Of a stretch of DNA of 64,000 nucleotides, positions 1 to 8,155 are shown one piece after another (positions within the stretch are counted from its first letter, which is position 1; every line of letters begins with the position of its first letter). The DNA is taken from contig DASVLP010000078.1 of NCBI GenBank assembly GCA_036384795.1, forward strand, positions 1-64,000, written 5' to 3'. The notes under the pieces are model-generated. The model was not told the origin of the DNA and made no database searches. It worked only from the letters and a program-made list of their open reading frames with translations. This stretch comes from Andeanibacterium sp036384795. Its GTDB lineage: Bacteria; Pseudomonadota; Alphaproteobacteria; Sphingomonadales; Sphingomonadaceae. A program made the translations under genes and the position numbers.

Positions 1-2166
1 TTGCGCGGCGGCCAGCTCGGCTTCGGCGGCCTGGCGCTGCTCGGCGAGGTCGGTTTTGGCCGAATCGAGCTCGGCGAGGCGGTTGGCGAGGCGTTCCTTC
101 GCCGCCTCCGCCTGGTCGAGCGCCCGGAGTGCGGCGCGTTCGTCCTCGGCGGCGGTTTGCAGCTCACGCTCGGCCGCGATCAGCGCGCGCTGGAGCTCCG
201 AAAGCTGCTGCTGCGCGGCGTTCTGCGCCTGCTCGGCGGCTTCGGCGGCGGCGCGCCTTGGCGGCAGGTCGGCTTCGAGCTCGGCGAAGCGGTTCTCGGC
301 CTCGAGCCGCGCGGCTTCGGCGGCGCCTTCGCCGCGCGCGACGAATCCGTCCCAACGGCGCAAGGCGCCGGCCTTGGTTACCAGCCATTCGCCGGGCTTC
401 AGCGCGCGGCCGTCGTCGCCGTCCACGACATGGACCAGCGCGAGCCGCGCGGCGAGCTCGGGCGGGCAGGCAGGAACCTGATGGACGAGGCTTTGCGCGA
501 CCGGCGGCGGGGGCTCGCTTCCCGCCCAGAAGCGCCCTTCGCCATCGCCCGCGGGCTTGCCGAGCAGCGCCTTGGCATCGCGCCCGAGCACCGCGGCCAG
601 CGCGCGTTCGTAGCCGGCGGCAGCGCGGACTTTATCGAGCGCCGCGGGCAGGCCCTGGCGGTTCGCCGCCTGCTTCGCGCGCGCCTCACGGTCGCGCTGC
701 AAGGCGGCGAATTCGCGCTCGATCCCGGCGAGTTCGGCCCTGGCGGCGGCGAGCGCGCTCGCCGCATCGTCGCGTGCGGCGGAAAGTTCGGCCTTGCGCG
801 CCTGCTGCGCTTCGAGCGCGGCGCGCCGTTCGGCCAGCCGCGCTCCGGCGGCCTCGACCGCGGCCCTGGCATCGCTCACCGCCCGCGCCAGATCGTCCGC
901 GCCCGCCAGTGCCGCGCGGGTTTCGTCCTGCCGCCGGGCTTCGGCCGCCAGGCGGTCGAGCCGCGCTTGGGCCTGGCTGACTTCGGCTTCGGCGACGCGC
1001 CATTCGGCCTCGACGCCCGCATGATCGGCGGTAGCCCTCGCGAGATCGAGTTCCGCTGCGCGCGCCGCCTGGTCGGCGCGATCGAGCCGCGCGGCCATTT
1101 CCGGCCGGCGTTCCTCGTCGGCGACGAGCAGGCGGCCGGCTTCTTCCAGCTCCTGCTCGAGCTTCTTCAGCGCCTCGCCCGCGTCGCGGGTGAGCCGGTC
1201 GGCGTCGCCGCGATCGGCTTCGAGCCGCGCCTGCTGCCGATCGAGATCGGCCAGACGCTGCTCGGCGGCTTCCAGTTGCCCGGTCAAGGTGGCCATCCGG
1301 TGGCCGTGCGCGCTCGCATCGTCGCGCCGGTCGGCAAGCTCGTCGCGCGCCTCGGTCAGCGCTTCCGCCACGGCCTGCTGCGCCTTCTGAGCCTCGGCCG
1401 CCAGACCTTGCGCGAGCGCGACTTTGCCTTCCGCGTCGCGCGCCACTTCCCGCGCGGCGTTCGCGGCATCGGCCGCGTCGCGCCAGCGGGCGAACAGCAG
1501 CCGCGCCTCGGCGAGCGCGATCTGCTCGGAGAGGCGGGTGTAGCGCTCGGCCTGCTTGGCCTGGCGCCGCAAGGTGCCCATCTGCGTGTCGAGCCCGGCG
1601 AGCAGGTCCTCGAGCCGCGCGAGGTTGGTCTCGGTCTGCTTCAATTTGCTCTCGGCATCCCGCCGGCGGACATGGAGCCCGGCGATCCCGGCCGCTTCCT
1701 CCAGCATCATCCGCCGCTCGGCCGGCTTGGCCGAGATCACCGCGGCGATCCGCCCCTGGCTGACGAGGGCGGGGCTGTGCGCGCCGGTCGCCGCGTCGGC
1801 GAAGATCAGTGCGACGTCCTTCGCGCGCACGTCACGCCCGTTGATGCGATAGGCGCTGCCCGCGCCGCGCTCGATCCGGCGGGTGACCTCGAGCTCTTCG
1901 CGCTCATCGTCCTCGGCTTGGAGCACGACTTCGGCAAAATCGCGCGGCGGGCGCTGCGCGGTGCCGGCGAAGATCACGTCTTCCATCCCGCCCGAGCGCA
2001 TCGACTTGGGCGAGTTCTCGCCCATCACCCAGCGGATCGCCTCGAGCAGGTTGGACTTGCCGCAGCCGTTCGGGCCGACGACGCCGGTCAGGCCCGGCTC
2101 GATGCGCAATTCGGCCGGCTCGACGAAACTCTTGAACCCGCTGAGCTTAAGCTTCCTGATCCGCAT
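1..2166 (-). CDS. smc: Chromosome segregation protein SMC (C-terminal part beyond window)
   Basis: Structural maintenance of chromosomes ATPase, the core of the condensin-like complex that organises and segregates the chromosome. The first 722 residues are visible; the family is usually about 1150, so the second coiled coil and the C-terminal ATPase half lie beyond base 1. It starts MRIRKLKLSGFKSF, and a Walker A P-loop GPNGCGKS is at residues 31-38. A long Ala/Glu/Arg-rich coiled coil follows, then a globular hinge-like part (around residues 520-600, containing HVVDGDDGRALKPGEW). It is the last gene of a minus-strand cluster, 15 bp after a DsbA-like lipoprotein gene. Identification is from the N-terminal ATPase motif and overall architecture; no partner scpA/scpB is in the window. 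Confidence 0.95.
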   Translation of the reverse strand, partial: MRIRKLKLSGFKSFVEPAELRIEPGLTGVVGPNGCGKSNLLEAIRWVMGENSPKSMRSGGMEDVIFAGTAQRPPRDFAEVVLQAEDDEREELEVTRRIERGAGSAYRINGRDVRAKDVALIFADAATGAHSPALVSQGRIAAVISAKPAERRMMLEEAAGIAGLHVRRRDAESKLKQTETNLARLEDLLAGLDTQMGTLRRQAKQAERYTRLSEQIALAEARLLFARWRDAADAANAAREVARDAEGKVALAQGLAAEAQKAQQAVAEALTEARDELADRRDDASAHGHRMATLTGQLEAAEQRLADLDRQQARLEADRGDADRLTRDAGEALKKLEQELEEAGRLLVADEERRPEMAARLDRADQAARAAELDLARATADHAGVEAEWRVAEAEVSQAQARLDRLAAEARRQDETRAALAGADDLARAVSDARAAVEAAGARLAERRAALEAQQARKAELSAARDDAASALAAARAELAGIEREFAALQRDREARAKQAANRQGLPAALDKVRAAAGYERALAAVLGRDAKALLGKPAGDGEGRFWAGSEPPPPVAQSLVHQVPACPPELAARLALVHVVDGDDGRALKPGEWLVTKAGALRRWDGFVARGEGAAEAARLEAENRFAELEADLPPRRAAAEAAEQAQNAAQQQLSELQRALIAAERELQTAAEDERAALRALDQAEAAKERLANRLAELDSAKTDLAEQRQAAEAELAAAQ

Positions 2167-2181
2167 CGGCGCCCCTCGCGC

Positions 2182-2931
2182 TTACCGCGCGCCCGCGTTC
2201 TGCAGCACCGGCTCCAGCGTCTGCCAGGTGTGGGTGCCGATGTTGCGGCCGTTGAGGAAGAAGGTCGGCGTGCCCGTCACGTCGAGCTCGTCGGATTGCT
2301 TGTTCGAACTGTCGAAGATCGCGCTCGCCTTGCTGGTATCGGCGAGGCACTGCATCGCCTTCTCTGCGGGCACGCCGCGCGCGGCGAAGAAGTCGATCAG
2401 GCCTGCCGCTTTCGCGATACCCTGATAGCGCTGCGCTTCCGGCCCGGCTCCGGCGGCCTTCAGCGCATCGGCGTTGGCGCGGCTGGTCTGCACGATCTGC
2501 AGCAGGTCCGCCCACGCCTGCTCGGCCAGCGGCTGAAACGAGGCCGGGCCATTGCAGCGGGCGAGCAGCGCGATGGTAAGGTCGACCGGATCGTGGATCT
2601 GGTTGCGCAGCTCGTAGCTGACCACGCCGCTGGCGACGTATTTGTCGTGCAACGGCCGGGTCGCCTCGGCGGAAAATTCGGCGCAGTGGGGGCACGTGTG
2701 GCTGGCGTATTCGACCAGCTTGACTGGGGCGTTGGGGTTGCCGATCACGATCCCGCCCATCTCGGTTTCGGCCGCAATGTCCGCCCATTTCTGGCCGGCC
2801 GGCGGCGCGATCGGGGCGATCGCTTCGGCCTTGGGCGGCTCGGCGGGATCATCCTTGCTGCCGCACGCGGCGAGCGCCAGCGACAGGCCGGCGGCAAGCG
2901 CGAGGAAGCCTGGTCTGAACGAGAATCCCAT
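2182..2931 (-). CDS. DsbA-family thioredoxin-fold lipoprotein (paralogue 3 of 3)
   Basis: Periplasmic thiol:disulfide oxidoreductase-like protein, 249 residues. The ATG chosen at 2931 begins a lipoprotein signal (hydrophobic stretch, then LAAC with the lipidated Cys at 23); the frame is open further upstream but that part has no signal-like character. The redox motif CPHC is at residues 80-83 after EYASHT, and the cis-proline loop reads TGTPTFF, so the thioredoxin fold should be active. This is the DsbA/thioredoxin_4 type. It is third in a run of three related genes, 106 bp after the previous one and 15 bp before smc. The role of the triplication is unknown; substrates cannot be inferred. Confidence 0.9.
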   Translation of the reverse strand: MGFSFRPGFLALAAGLSLALAACGSKDDPAEPPKAEAIAPIAPPAGQKWADIAAETEMGGIVIGNPNAPVKLVEYASHTCPHCAEFSAEATRPLHDKYVASGVVSYELRNQIHDPVDLTIALLARCNGPASFQPLAEQAWADLLQIVQTSRANADALKAAGAGPEAQRYQGIAKAAGLIDFFAARGVPAEKAMQCLADTSKASAIFDSSNKQSDELDVTGTPTFFLNGRNIGTHTWQTLEPVLQNAGAR

Positions 2932-3037
2932 GCGAGCTCGCCTGTTGCCGATCGCGCGACAGGCTAAAGCGTGTCCCGGCGCGAGGGAAGCGCCCCCGCG
3001 CGTTGTGCACAGGATTGCCCCCGGCGATCGGCGTGGC

Positions 3038-3802
3038 TTAGCGGGCACCCGCCCGCTGGAGCGCAGGCTCGAGCTCGGCCCAGGTGCGGATGTCGGTCTT
3101 GCTGCCGTTGATCACCAGCGTGGGCGTGGAATCGATACCGGCGCTCGACCATTTCGCTGCTTCGTCGGCGACTTTCTGCGCGTCGTCGCCCTTGGCGAGG
3201 CAGGCGTTCGCCTTCGCGACCGGCAGGCCGCGGGCCGCGAAGAAGTCGGTCAGGCCGAACGCCCGGCCCAGCGCGACCCAGCGCTGGCCGCCGGTGAGGT
3301 TCGCCGCCGCCTTCGCCTGATCGTTGCCCGCTTCGGCGCGATTGATCAGGGCGTCCTGGTTGGCATAGATCTGCTCGACCAGCGGGAAGAATGCGTCGGG
3401 GCTGTCGCAGCGCACCAGCACGGTCAGCGGAATGTCGATCACCCCGTGGATCGCGTAGCTGCGGAATTCGTAGCTGACCCGGCCCGAGTTCACGTACTTG
3501 TCGATCAATGTCTGCATCCCTTCCTGCGCCAGCTTGGCGCAGTGCGGGCACGACAGCGAGCCGTACTCGACCAGCTTGATCGGCGCATTCGGGTTGCCCA
3601 TCTGCATCCCCCCGTCCGGGGTCGCGACGACCACGTCGGACCACATCTTCCCCGCCGGCGGGGCGACGCTGGCGGCCGGGGCGCCGCTCGCCGCCTGGCC
3701 GGACTTGTCGCCGCCGCCGCACGCGGCGAGAGCCAGCGCGAGCGCGCCGAGCATCGCGGCCTGGACGATGCGCGAAATGCAGGTGGTGGTCGAATGATGC
3801 AT
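3038..3802 (-). CDS. DsbA-family thioredoxin-fold lipoprotein (paralogue 2 of 3)
   Basis: Predicted envelope disulfide oxidoreductase, 254 residues. The N-terminus has a hydrophobic segment ending in LAAC (Cys 28), a lipobox, followed by a Gly/Ala/Ser linker. CPHC lies at residues 85-88 in the context EYGSLS, and the cis-Pro loop is DSTPTLV. The downstream paralogue resembles it closely: both share IGNPNAP/MGNPNAP before the active site, TDFFAARG/IDFFAARG in the helical insert, and a C-terminus ending in AGAR. This suggests a local duplication. It follows the soluble DsbA gene by 26 bp, so the three are probably co-transcribed. An internal ATG at residue 17 would also retain the lipobox. Confidence 0.9.
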   Translation of the reverse strand: MHHSTTTCISRIVQAAMLGALALALAACGGGDKSGQAASGAPAASVAPPAGKMWSDVVVATPDGGMQMGNPNAPIKLVEYGSLSCPHCAKLAQEGMQTLIDKYVNSGRVSYEFRSYAIHGVIDIPLTVLVRCDSPDAFFPLVEQIYANQDALINRAEAGNDQAKAAANLTGGQRWVALGRAFGLTDFFAARGLPVAKANACLAKGDDAQKVADEAAKWSSAGIDSTPTLVINGSKTDIRTWAELEPALQRAGAR

Positions 3803-3828
3803 CGTGTGGTTCCTTGAATGCGCCGGGA

Positions 3829-4509
3829 CTAGAGCCGCGCGTCGATCTGCGGCTGGAGCAGGTCCCAGGTATGGGTGGCGGCCAATGTCTTGCCGTCCAG
3901 CGCGAAGCTGGGCGTGCCGGAAAAATCGAACTTCTTGTCGTCGGCCGCGGTCTGGGCGACCAGCCGCTCCGCCAGCGCGTTGTTGTTGAGACACTGCGTC
4001 GCCTGCGGCCGCGACATGCCGAGGTTTTCCATGATGTCGTAGAACCCGAAATCGGCTGCGATCGCGCGCCGGCCGGCAGCCCGGTCCTGCGCGGTGCCCT
4101 TCCAGCGCGCTTCCTGCGCGTCGGTGTGGTCGGCGAGCAATTTCAGGATCTGGTCGAAGTGCGCGTACATCGCGCGGTGCGCCTGGAAGAACTTGGCCGG
4201 CGGCACGCATTCGGTGAGCATCGCGGCGGTGAGGTCGACGGGATCGCGGATCACGTGGCGCAGCTCGAGCGAGACTTTGCCGGGCTGCACGTAGCCCAGC
4301 CGGATCGCGCCGCCCGCGGTGTTCTCGAAATCGTGGCAGAAGTGGCAAGTATAGCTCTCGAACGCGGTCAGCTTGACCTTCGCGGCGGGATTGCCGAGCA
4401 CGTGCCCGCCGTCCTTGGTGACGGTGACGGTGTTGAGCCACGCCGGCGCGGCGCCGATCGTCAGCAGCGCGAGGCTCATCACCGCCAGCGCGCGAAACAG
4501 GTGTGTCAT
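3829..4509 (-). CDS. Periplasmic DsbA-family thioredoxin-fold protein (paralogue 1 of 3)
   Basis: Secreted thioredoxin-fold protein of 226 residues. It has a Sec-type signal peptide (hydrophobic residues about 6-20, cleavage likely after GAAPA) and no lipobox, unlike its two downstream relatives. The redox motif is CHFC (residues 55-58), and the cis-Pro loop reads SGTPSFAL. The divergent CXXC and lack of a lipid anchor suggest a job different from the lipoprotein pair, for example a soluble oxidase with membrane-tethered partners; that is inference. Its ATG overlaps the stop of the upstream DUF721 gene (ATGA), indicating translational coupling. Confidence 0.9.
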   Translation of the reverse strand: MTHLFRALAVMSLALLTIGAAPAWLNTVTVTKDGGHVLGNPAAKVKLTAFESYTCHFCHDFENTAGGAIRLGYVQPGKVSLELRHVIRDPVDLTAAMLTECVPPAKFFQAHRAMYAHFDQILKLLADHTDAQEARWKGTAQDRAAGRRAIAADFGFYDIMENLGMSRPQATQCLNNNALAERLVAQTAADDKKFDFSGTPSFALDGKTLAATHTWDLLQPQIDARL

Positions 4510-5051
4510 GCCTCCCCTTCCTCTTTGTCCCCGTCGGAGCCGCCAAGCCCGCGGGCGAGCGATTCGAGCACCGCGCGCAGCTCCGGATCGCCGATATCGC
4601 GCAAGCTTTCGCCCAGTTCCATCGGGATCGGCTTGAGCGACGGCGGCGCGGCGCGGGTGCTATCGGCGGGCGCCTTAACCTCGCCTTGCCGCAATTTCAC
4701 CCGCGCGACCGCCTTGTAGCCGAAGAAGCGGTTCACCCGCTCGATGATCTCGGCGATCACGTGCTGGATCAGCGGTGCATGGCTGGGCGTGACGACCAGT
4801 TGCAGGATGCCGTCGCTCTTCTCCCCGGGGGGAAAGCGGATCGCCTCGGGCGCGCAGACTTTGGCATGGGTCGGCCCGACGATCTCGGGCCAGCGGGTGA
4901 CCACCGACGACTGCACGAAGCCGAAACGGCGGAACGCGGTGCGGCCGATGTCAGGCATCAGCTCGGCGATCGAGCGCGGCGGTCCGCCACGCGCGCGCTC
5001 GTACCGCTTCGCGGGCTTCTTTGCGCCGGTCTCGCTGCGGTCCCGTTCCAT
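4506..5051 (-). CDS. DUF721 (DciA-like) protein
   Basis: Member of the DUF721 family; DciA is the DnaB-helicase loader described for bacteria lacking DnaC, and this may be a relative. From the ATG at 5051 the product has 181 residues. The DUF721 core follows a basic N-terminus: helix ELMPDIGRTAFRRFGF, then WPEIVG, then LQLVVTPSHAPLIQH. The C-terminus is acidic and probably disordered. The start is uncertain: ATGs at 5099 and 5066 are also in frame, but the first would overlap mutY, which starts at 5081 on the other strand. It is the first gene of the cluster leading to smc, and a DUF721-DsbA-SMC order beside mutY is what I expect in sphingomonads. Function is from family only. Confidence 0.85.
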   Translation of the reverse strand: MERDRSETGAKKPAKRYERARGGPPRSIAELMPDIGRTAFRRFGFVQSSVVTRWPEIVGPTHAKVCAPEAIRFPPGEKSDGILQLVVTPSHAPLIQHVIAEIIERVNRFFGYKAVARVKLRQGEVKAPADSTRAAPPSLKPIPMELGESLRDIGDPELRAVLESLARGLGGSDGDKEEGEA

Positions 5052-5080
5052 GCCGGCGGGAGCCATGCCATAGCGGCCCG

Positions 5081-6118
5081 ATGGATGCCAGCCTCGCAAT
5101 TCCCCGCCTGCTGCTCGAATGGTATCTCACGCACGCACGCAAGCTGCCGTGGCGGGTGCCGCCCGAAGCAGGCAAACGCGGGGGAAGGGCGGACCCCTAT
5201 CGCGTATGGCTGTCGGAAGTGATGCTGCAGCAGACTACGGTGGCCGCGGTGATCCCCTATTTCGAGACGTTCACCGCTCGCTGGCCGACGGTCGAGGCAT
5301 TGGCTGCCGCGCCGGAGGCCGAGGTGATGGCCGCGTGGGCGGGACTCGGGTACTATTCGCGGGCGAGGAACCTGGTCGCCTGCGCGCGCGAAGTGGCCGC
5401 GCGGGGCGGCTTTCCCGAAAACGAGGAAGAGCTGCGCAAGCTGCCCGGGCTGGGCGCCTACACCGCGGCCGCTGTTGCCGCGATCGCGTTCGGCCGACGC
5501 GCGGTGGTGGTCGACGCGAACGTCGAGCGGGTGGTCGCGCGGCTGTTCCTGATCGCCGAGCCGCTGCCCGCGGCGAAGGCAGCGATCCGCGCTGCGGCGG
5601 ATACGATCACTCCAGCGGAAGGCGCGGGAGATTTCGCACAGGCGATGATGGACCTGGGCGCGACCATCTGCACCCCGCGCGATCCCAAGTGCCTGCTGTG
5701 CCCGCTGCGGGCGCATTGCCTGGCGTTCAAATCGGGCGATCCCGCCGCGTTGCCGGTCAAGGCGGCGAAAAAGGCCAGGCCAGAGCGCACCGGCACCGCG
5801 TTCCGGATCGAGTGCGACGGCAAGGTCTGGCTGGTCCGCCGCCCGCCGAACGGCATGCTCGGCGGCATGCGCGCGCTCCCCGACGACGGCTGGACCGCCC
5901 GCCGCGACGGTTCGGGCGAGCCGCCGCTGGCGGGCGAGTGGCGCGAGGCGGGGGCGGTGAGCCATGCTTTCACGCATGCGCGGCTTACGCTGCGGGTGGT
6001 GGCGCTCGAAAACGCGAGCCAGCCGGCGGGTGATGGCGAATGGTGGCCGCTTGATCGACTCGACGAAGCCGGGTTACCGACGGTGTTCGCGAGAGCTGCC
6101 AGATTGGTATCAGCATAG
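5081..6118 (+). CDS. mutY: A/G-specific adenine DNA glycosylase MutY
   Basis: Base-excision repair enzyme that removes adenine mispaired with 8-oxoguanine; 345 residues, the usual family length. It has an N-terminal HhH-GPD fold with the catalytic-Glu segment WLSEVMLQQT (Glu 46) and the helix-hairpin-helix LPGLGAYTAAA. The aspartate loop reads VVVDANVERV. A [4Fe-4S] cluster site shows the exact spacing C-x6-C-x2-C-x5-C (CTPRDPKC through LRAHC). The C-terminal third is a NUDIX-like 8-oxoG recognition domain (WLVRRPPNGMLGGM, then SHAFTHARL). Start ATG at 5081; the frame extends upstream but would run into the divergent DUF721 gene. Confidence 0.97.
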   Translation: MDASLAIPRLLLEWYLTHARKLPWRVPPEAGKRGGRADPYRVWLSEVMLQQTTVAAVIPYFETFTARWPTVEALAAAPEAEVMAAWAGLGYYSRARNLVACAREVAARGGFPENEEELRKLPGLGAYTAAAVAAIAFGRRAVVVDANVERVVARLFLIAEPLPAAKAAIRAAADTITPAEGAGDFAQAMMDLGATICTPRDPKCLLCPLRAHCLAFKSGDPAALPVKAAKKARPERTGTAFRIECDGKVWLVRRPPNGMLGGMRALPDDGWTARRDGSGEPPLAGEWREAGAVSHAFTHARLTLRVVALENASQPAGDGEWWPLDRLDEAGLPTVFARAARLVSA

Positions 6119-6161
6119 GCTGGCGTCTGCGGTGGGTGGTTAGCGGACATCGGACAGGATA

Positions 6162-6701
6162 TTGCGAGACCAACGTGAGCAGGCGGGGGTTAATAGCTTG
6201 GAGACGGTCAAGATTGTCGGCTTTGCCATCTTGGCAGCCGTCGTTTACGGGATTTTGCACGATCAGGTGACCGCGCATGTTTGCGTTGAATATTTCACGA
6301 TCGCTCACCCCCCCGTGTTTCCGACAGAGTCTCCGTTTCTGCTTGCCAGAGGCTGGGGCGTTATAGCGACTTGGTGGGTTGGCCTGCCACTTGGCATCAT
6401 GCTGGCTGCTGCCGCACGTATCGGGCGAAATGCGAAGCTGGGTCTCGCCGAATTGCGGCGACCGATTATCCTTCTAATGGCATTTTCGGGCTGCGCCGCG
6501 TTGCTTTCAGGCGTCGTCGGCGCGTCGCTTGTCGCGACGAAAGTAATGGAACTACCGGGGGAATGGAGCTCTCTCATACCCAGCCACAAGTGGTCTGCAT
6601 TTGCCTTCGATTTGTGGGCGCACGCAGCAAGCTACCTGATAGGCGCCTTGGGTGGGCTGTTCCTGATCGGGTTGACTATAAAACGTCGGCTGGATGCCTA
6701 G
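6162..6701 (+). CDS. Conserved integral membrane protein of unknown function
   Basis: About 179 residues with four predicted membrane segments: around 15-30 (VKIVGFAILAAVVYG), 68-88 (WGVIATWWVGLPLGIML), 103-127 (PIILLMAFSGCAALLSGVVGA) and 155-173. I do not recognise a characterised family, though similar small proteins with the HDQVTAHVCVEYFTIAHP segment between helices 1 and 2 seem to be scattered across bacteria. Conserved His, Cys and Glu there could bind something; that is speculation. GC is clearly lower than in neighbouring genes, suggesting recent acquisition. The true start may be a TTG at 6198 (LETVKIVG), since the first residues look unlike a membrane-protein N-terminus. It is flanked by the same nine bases, AGCGGACAT, at 6142 and 6728. 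Confidence 0.65.
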   Translation: MRDQREQAGVNSLETVKIVGFAILAAVVYGILHDQVTAHVCVEYFTIAHPPVFPTESPFLLARGWGVIATWWVGLPLGIMLAAAARIGRNAKLGLAELRRPIILLMAFSGCAALLSGVVGASLVATKVMELPGEWSSLIPSHKWSAFAFDLWAHAASYLIGALGGLFLIGLTIKRRLDA

Positions 6702-6828
6702 CACTTAGATGTCGGCAACCGGTCGTCAGCGGACATTTCGTTTTCCTACACGGGGCCGATCTGGCACCTTTCGCGCATGCCCATCGAGTCACCGGCGCAT
6801 GAAACGCCGTCCACGCTCGCAAACTCCC

Positions 6829-6855
6829 GAAAGCCGCGCCGCAAGCGCGGCTTTC
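6829..6855. terminator. Bidirectional stem-loop between convergent genes
   Basis: A perfect 11-bp inverted repeat, GAAAGCCGCGC (6829-6839) and GCGCGGCTTTC (6845-6855), with a five-base loop. On the plus strand a T run (CATTTTT) follows seven bases later. It lies between the plus-strand membrane protein and the minus-strand small protein at 6935-7156, so it can end both transcripts. The surrounding 6702-6934 has no convincing gene. Confidence 0.65.
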
Positions 6856-6934
6856 GTGCATTTTTGGCGCGAAACTCTCCATCGCGCGCACGGGCGATTT
6901 TGGTGAAGATGCGTTTTCTGCAACAGACCGGGAG

Positions 6935-7156
6935 TTAGAATATCCCGCCGCCCAGCATCAGCCGGATGATCGCGATCGCGAACACGACCAGGCAGAAGTT
7001 GCGGCCTTTGTTGGAACGGGAGAGCGCGCCGAAACCGATGCCGACCAACGCGATCGGCAGCACGATCCAGTTGCCCCAGCCGAGGAACGGAATCTCGGAC
7101 GGGATGGCGAGGATCAGCGCGACGAGGCCGATCAGGATCGAGATCAGGTTGAACAT
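6935..7156 (-). CDS. Small two-helix membrane protein
   Basis: 73 residues, almost wholly hydrophobic: helix 1 (LISILIGLVALILAIPS), a short loop with PFLGWGNW, helix 2 (IVLPIALVGIGFGALS), a basic SNKGRN turn and a third hydrophobic stretch (FCLVVFAIAIIRLML). No cysteine pairs or catalytic motifs. Proteins like this are annotated as hypothetical in sphingomonads; I cannot assign a function. The ATG at 7156 begins with a typical MFN start. It diverges from nudC and ends at the stem-loop shared with the upstream membrane gene. Confidence 0.65.
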   Translation of the reverse strand: MFNLISILIGLVALILAIPSEIPFLGWGNWIVLPIALVGIGFGALSRSNKGRNFCLVVFAIAIIRLMLGGGIF

Positions 7157-7261
7157 GTGTGTTACTTAGGTAAGTCACTTTCGGCAAACAAGGGCCAGCT
7201 TGCGCGCTTCGCCGCGGGTGTTTTATCGCTGGTGGCGGACCGGGCGGAGAAAGGTGATTCC

Positions 7262-8155
7262 ATGAGCTGCTGCGCCTTGGCGGTCGCCTTCTCGGGTTCG
7301 AAGATCGACCGCGCGGATCATATCCGCTCGGACCCCGAGCGGCTGGCGGCGCTGAGGAGCCCGCAGGCGCAACTCCTGCTGCTCGACGGGCTGATCCCCG
7401 AGCTCGACGGTGCGAACCGCTTGCGCTGGGGGCGGCTGGCCGACGCGCCCGAGGGCGCCGAGCTGGTGTTTCTCGGCTTGCTGCACGGCTTCGGCGCGTT
7501 CGCCGCGGTCCCGACCGAGGGCAGCACCGATCCCGCTTATGCCGCGCAGGACGGCGCGCGGCGCAGCTGGGCGGCGATCGGGCTGATGAACGACGAGGAC
7601 CTGGCGATCTACGGCGGCGCGCGCAGCCTGGTCGACTGGCACGCGCGGCACCGGTTCTGCCCGAAGTGCGGCTCGGCGACCGGGCTTGCCAAAGGCGGCT
7701 GGCAGCGCACCTGCAGCGCTTGCGGCGCCGAACATTTCCCCAGGGTCGATCCGGTGACGATCATGCTGGTCGAGCATGACGGCAAGCTGCTGCTCGGCCG
7801 TCAGCCCCGCTTCCCGCCGCGGCGGTTCTCGGCGCTCGCCGGGTTCGTCGAGCCGGGCGAAAGCATCGAGGAGGCGGTGGCGCGCGAAGTGTTCGAAGAA
7901 GCCGGCGTGCGGGTGCGCGACGTGACTTACGTCTCGAGCCAGCCGTGGCCGTTCCCGTCGCAACTGATGATCGGCTGCCATGCCTATGCTGAGAGCGCCG
8001 CGCTCAAGGTCGATACGACCGAACTCGAAGAGGCGCACTGGTTCACCCGCGAAGAAATCGCCGCGGCGATGGACGGAGACGAGGACGGGCGCCTGCTGAC
8101 CCCGCCCTCGGTGGCGATCGCGCATCACTTGCTGAAATGGTGGCTGGAAAAATGA
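7262..8155 (+). CDS. nudC: NADH pyrophosphatase NudC
   Basis: NUDIX hydrolase that cleaves NAD(H) to NMN(H) plus AMP and, in characterised members, removes NAD caps from RNA; 297 residues. Order: N-terminal NUDIX-like domain, a four-cysteine zinc ribbon (CPKCGSATG then CSACGAEHFPR), then the NUDIX box GFVEPGESIEEAVAREVFEE, matching Gx5Ex7REUxEExGU. The NudC-specific SQPWPFPSQLM follows. The ATG at 7262 is chosen because a purine-rich GGAGAAAGG lies just upstream; the frame is open to 7157 but that part lacks domain content. Its TGA overlaps the ATG of the next gene, so the two are translationally coupled. Confidence 0.95.
   Translation: MSCCALAVAFSGSKIDRADHIRSDPERLAALRSPQAQLLLLDGLIPELDGANRLRWGRLADAPEGAELVFLGLLHGFGAFAAVPTEGSTDPAYAAQDGARRSWAAIGLMNDEDLAIYGGARSLVDWHARHRFCPKCGSATGLAKGGWQRTCSACGAEHFPRVDPVTIMLVEHDGKLLLGRQPRFPPRRFSALAGFVEPGESIEEAVAREVFEEAGVRVRDVTYVSSQPWPFPSQLMIGCHAYAESAALKVDTTELEEAHWFTREEIAAAMDGDEDGRLLTPPSVAIAHHLLKWWLEK

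Noticed and set aside
1..2967. 988-residue plus-strand open frame across smc and the third DsbA gene
   Set aside because: It is antisense to the clear minus-strand smc and DsbA reading frames. Its composition is Arg/Gly/Leu-rich without domain motifs, typical of a shadow frame in GC-rich DNA.
6777..6938. 53-residue basic open frame with an RKPRRKRGFRAFLAR segment, faintly like ribosomal protein L34
   Set aside because: The basic stretch is coded by the perfect stem-loop at 6829-6855, which is better explained as a terminator; no Shine-Dalgarno is seen and the resemblance is weak.
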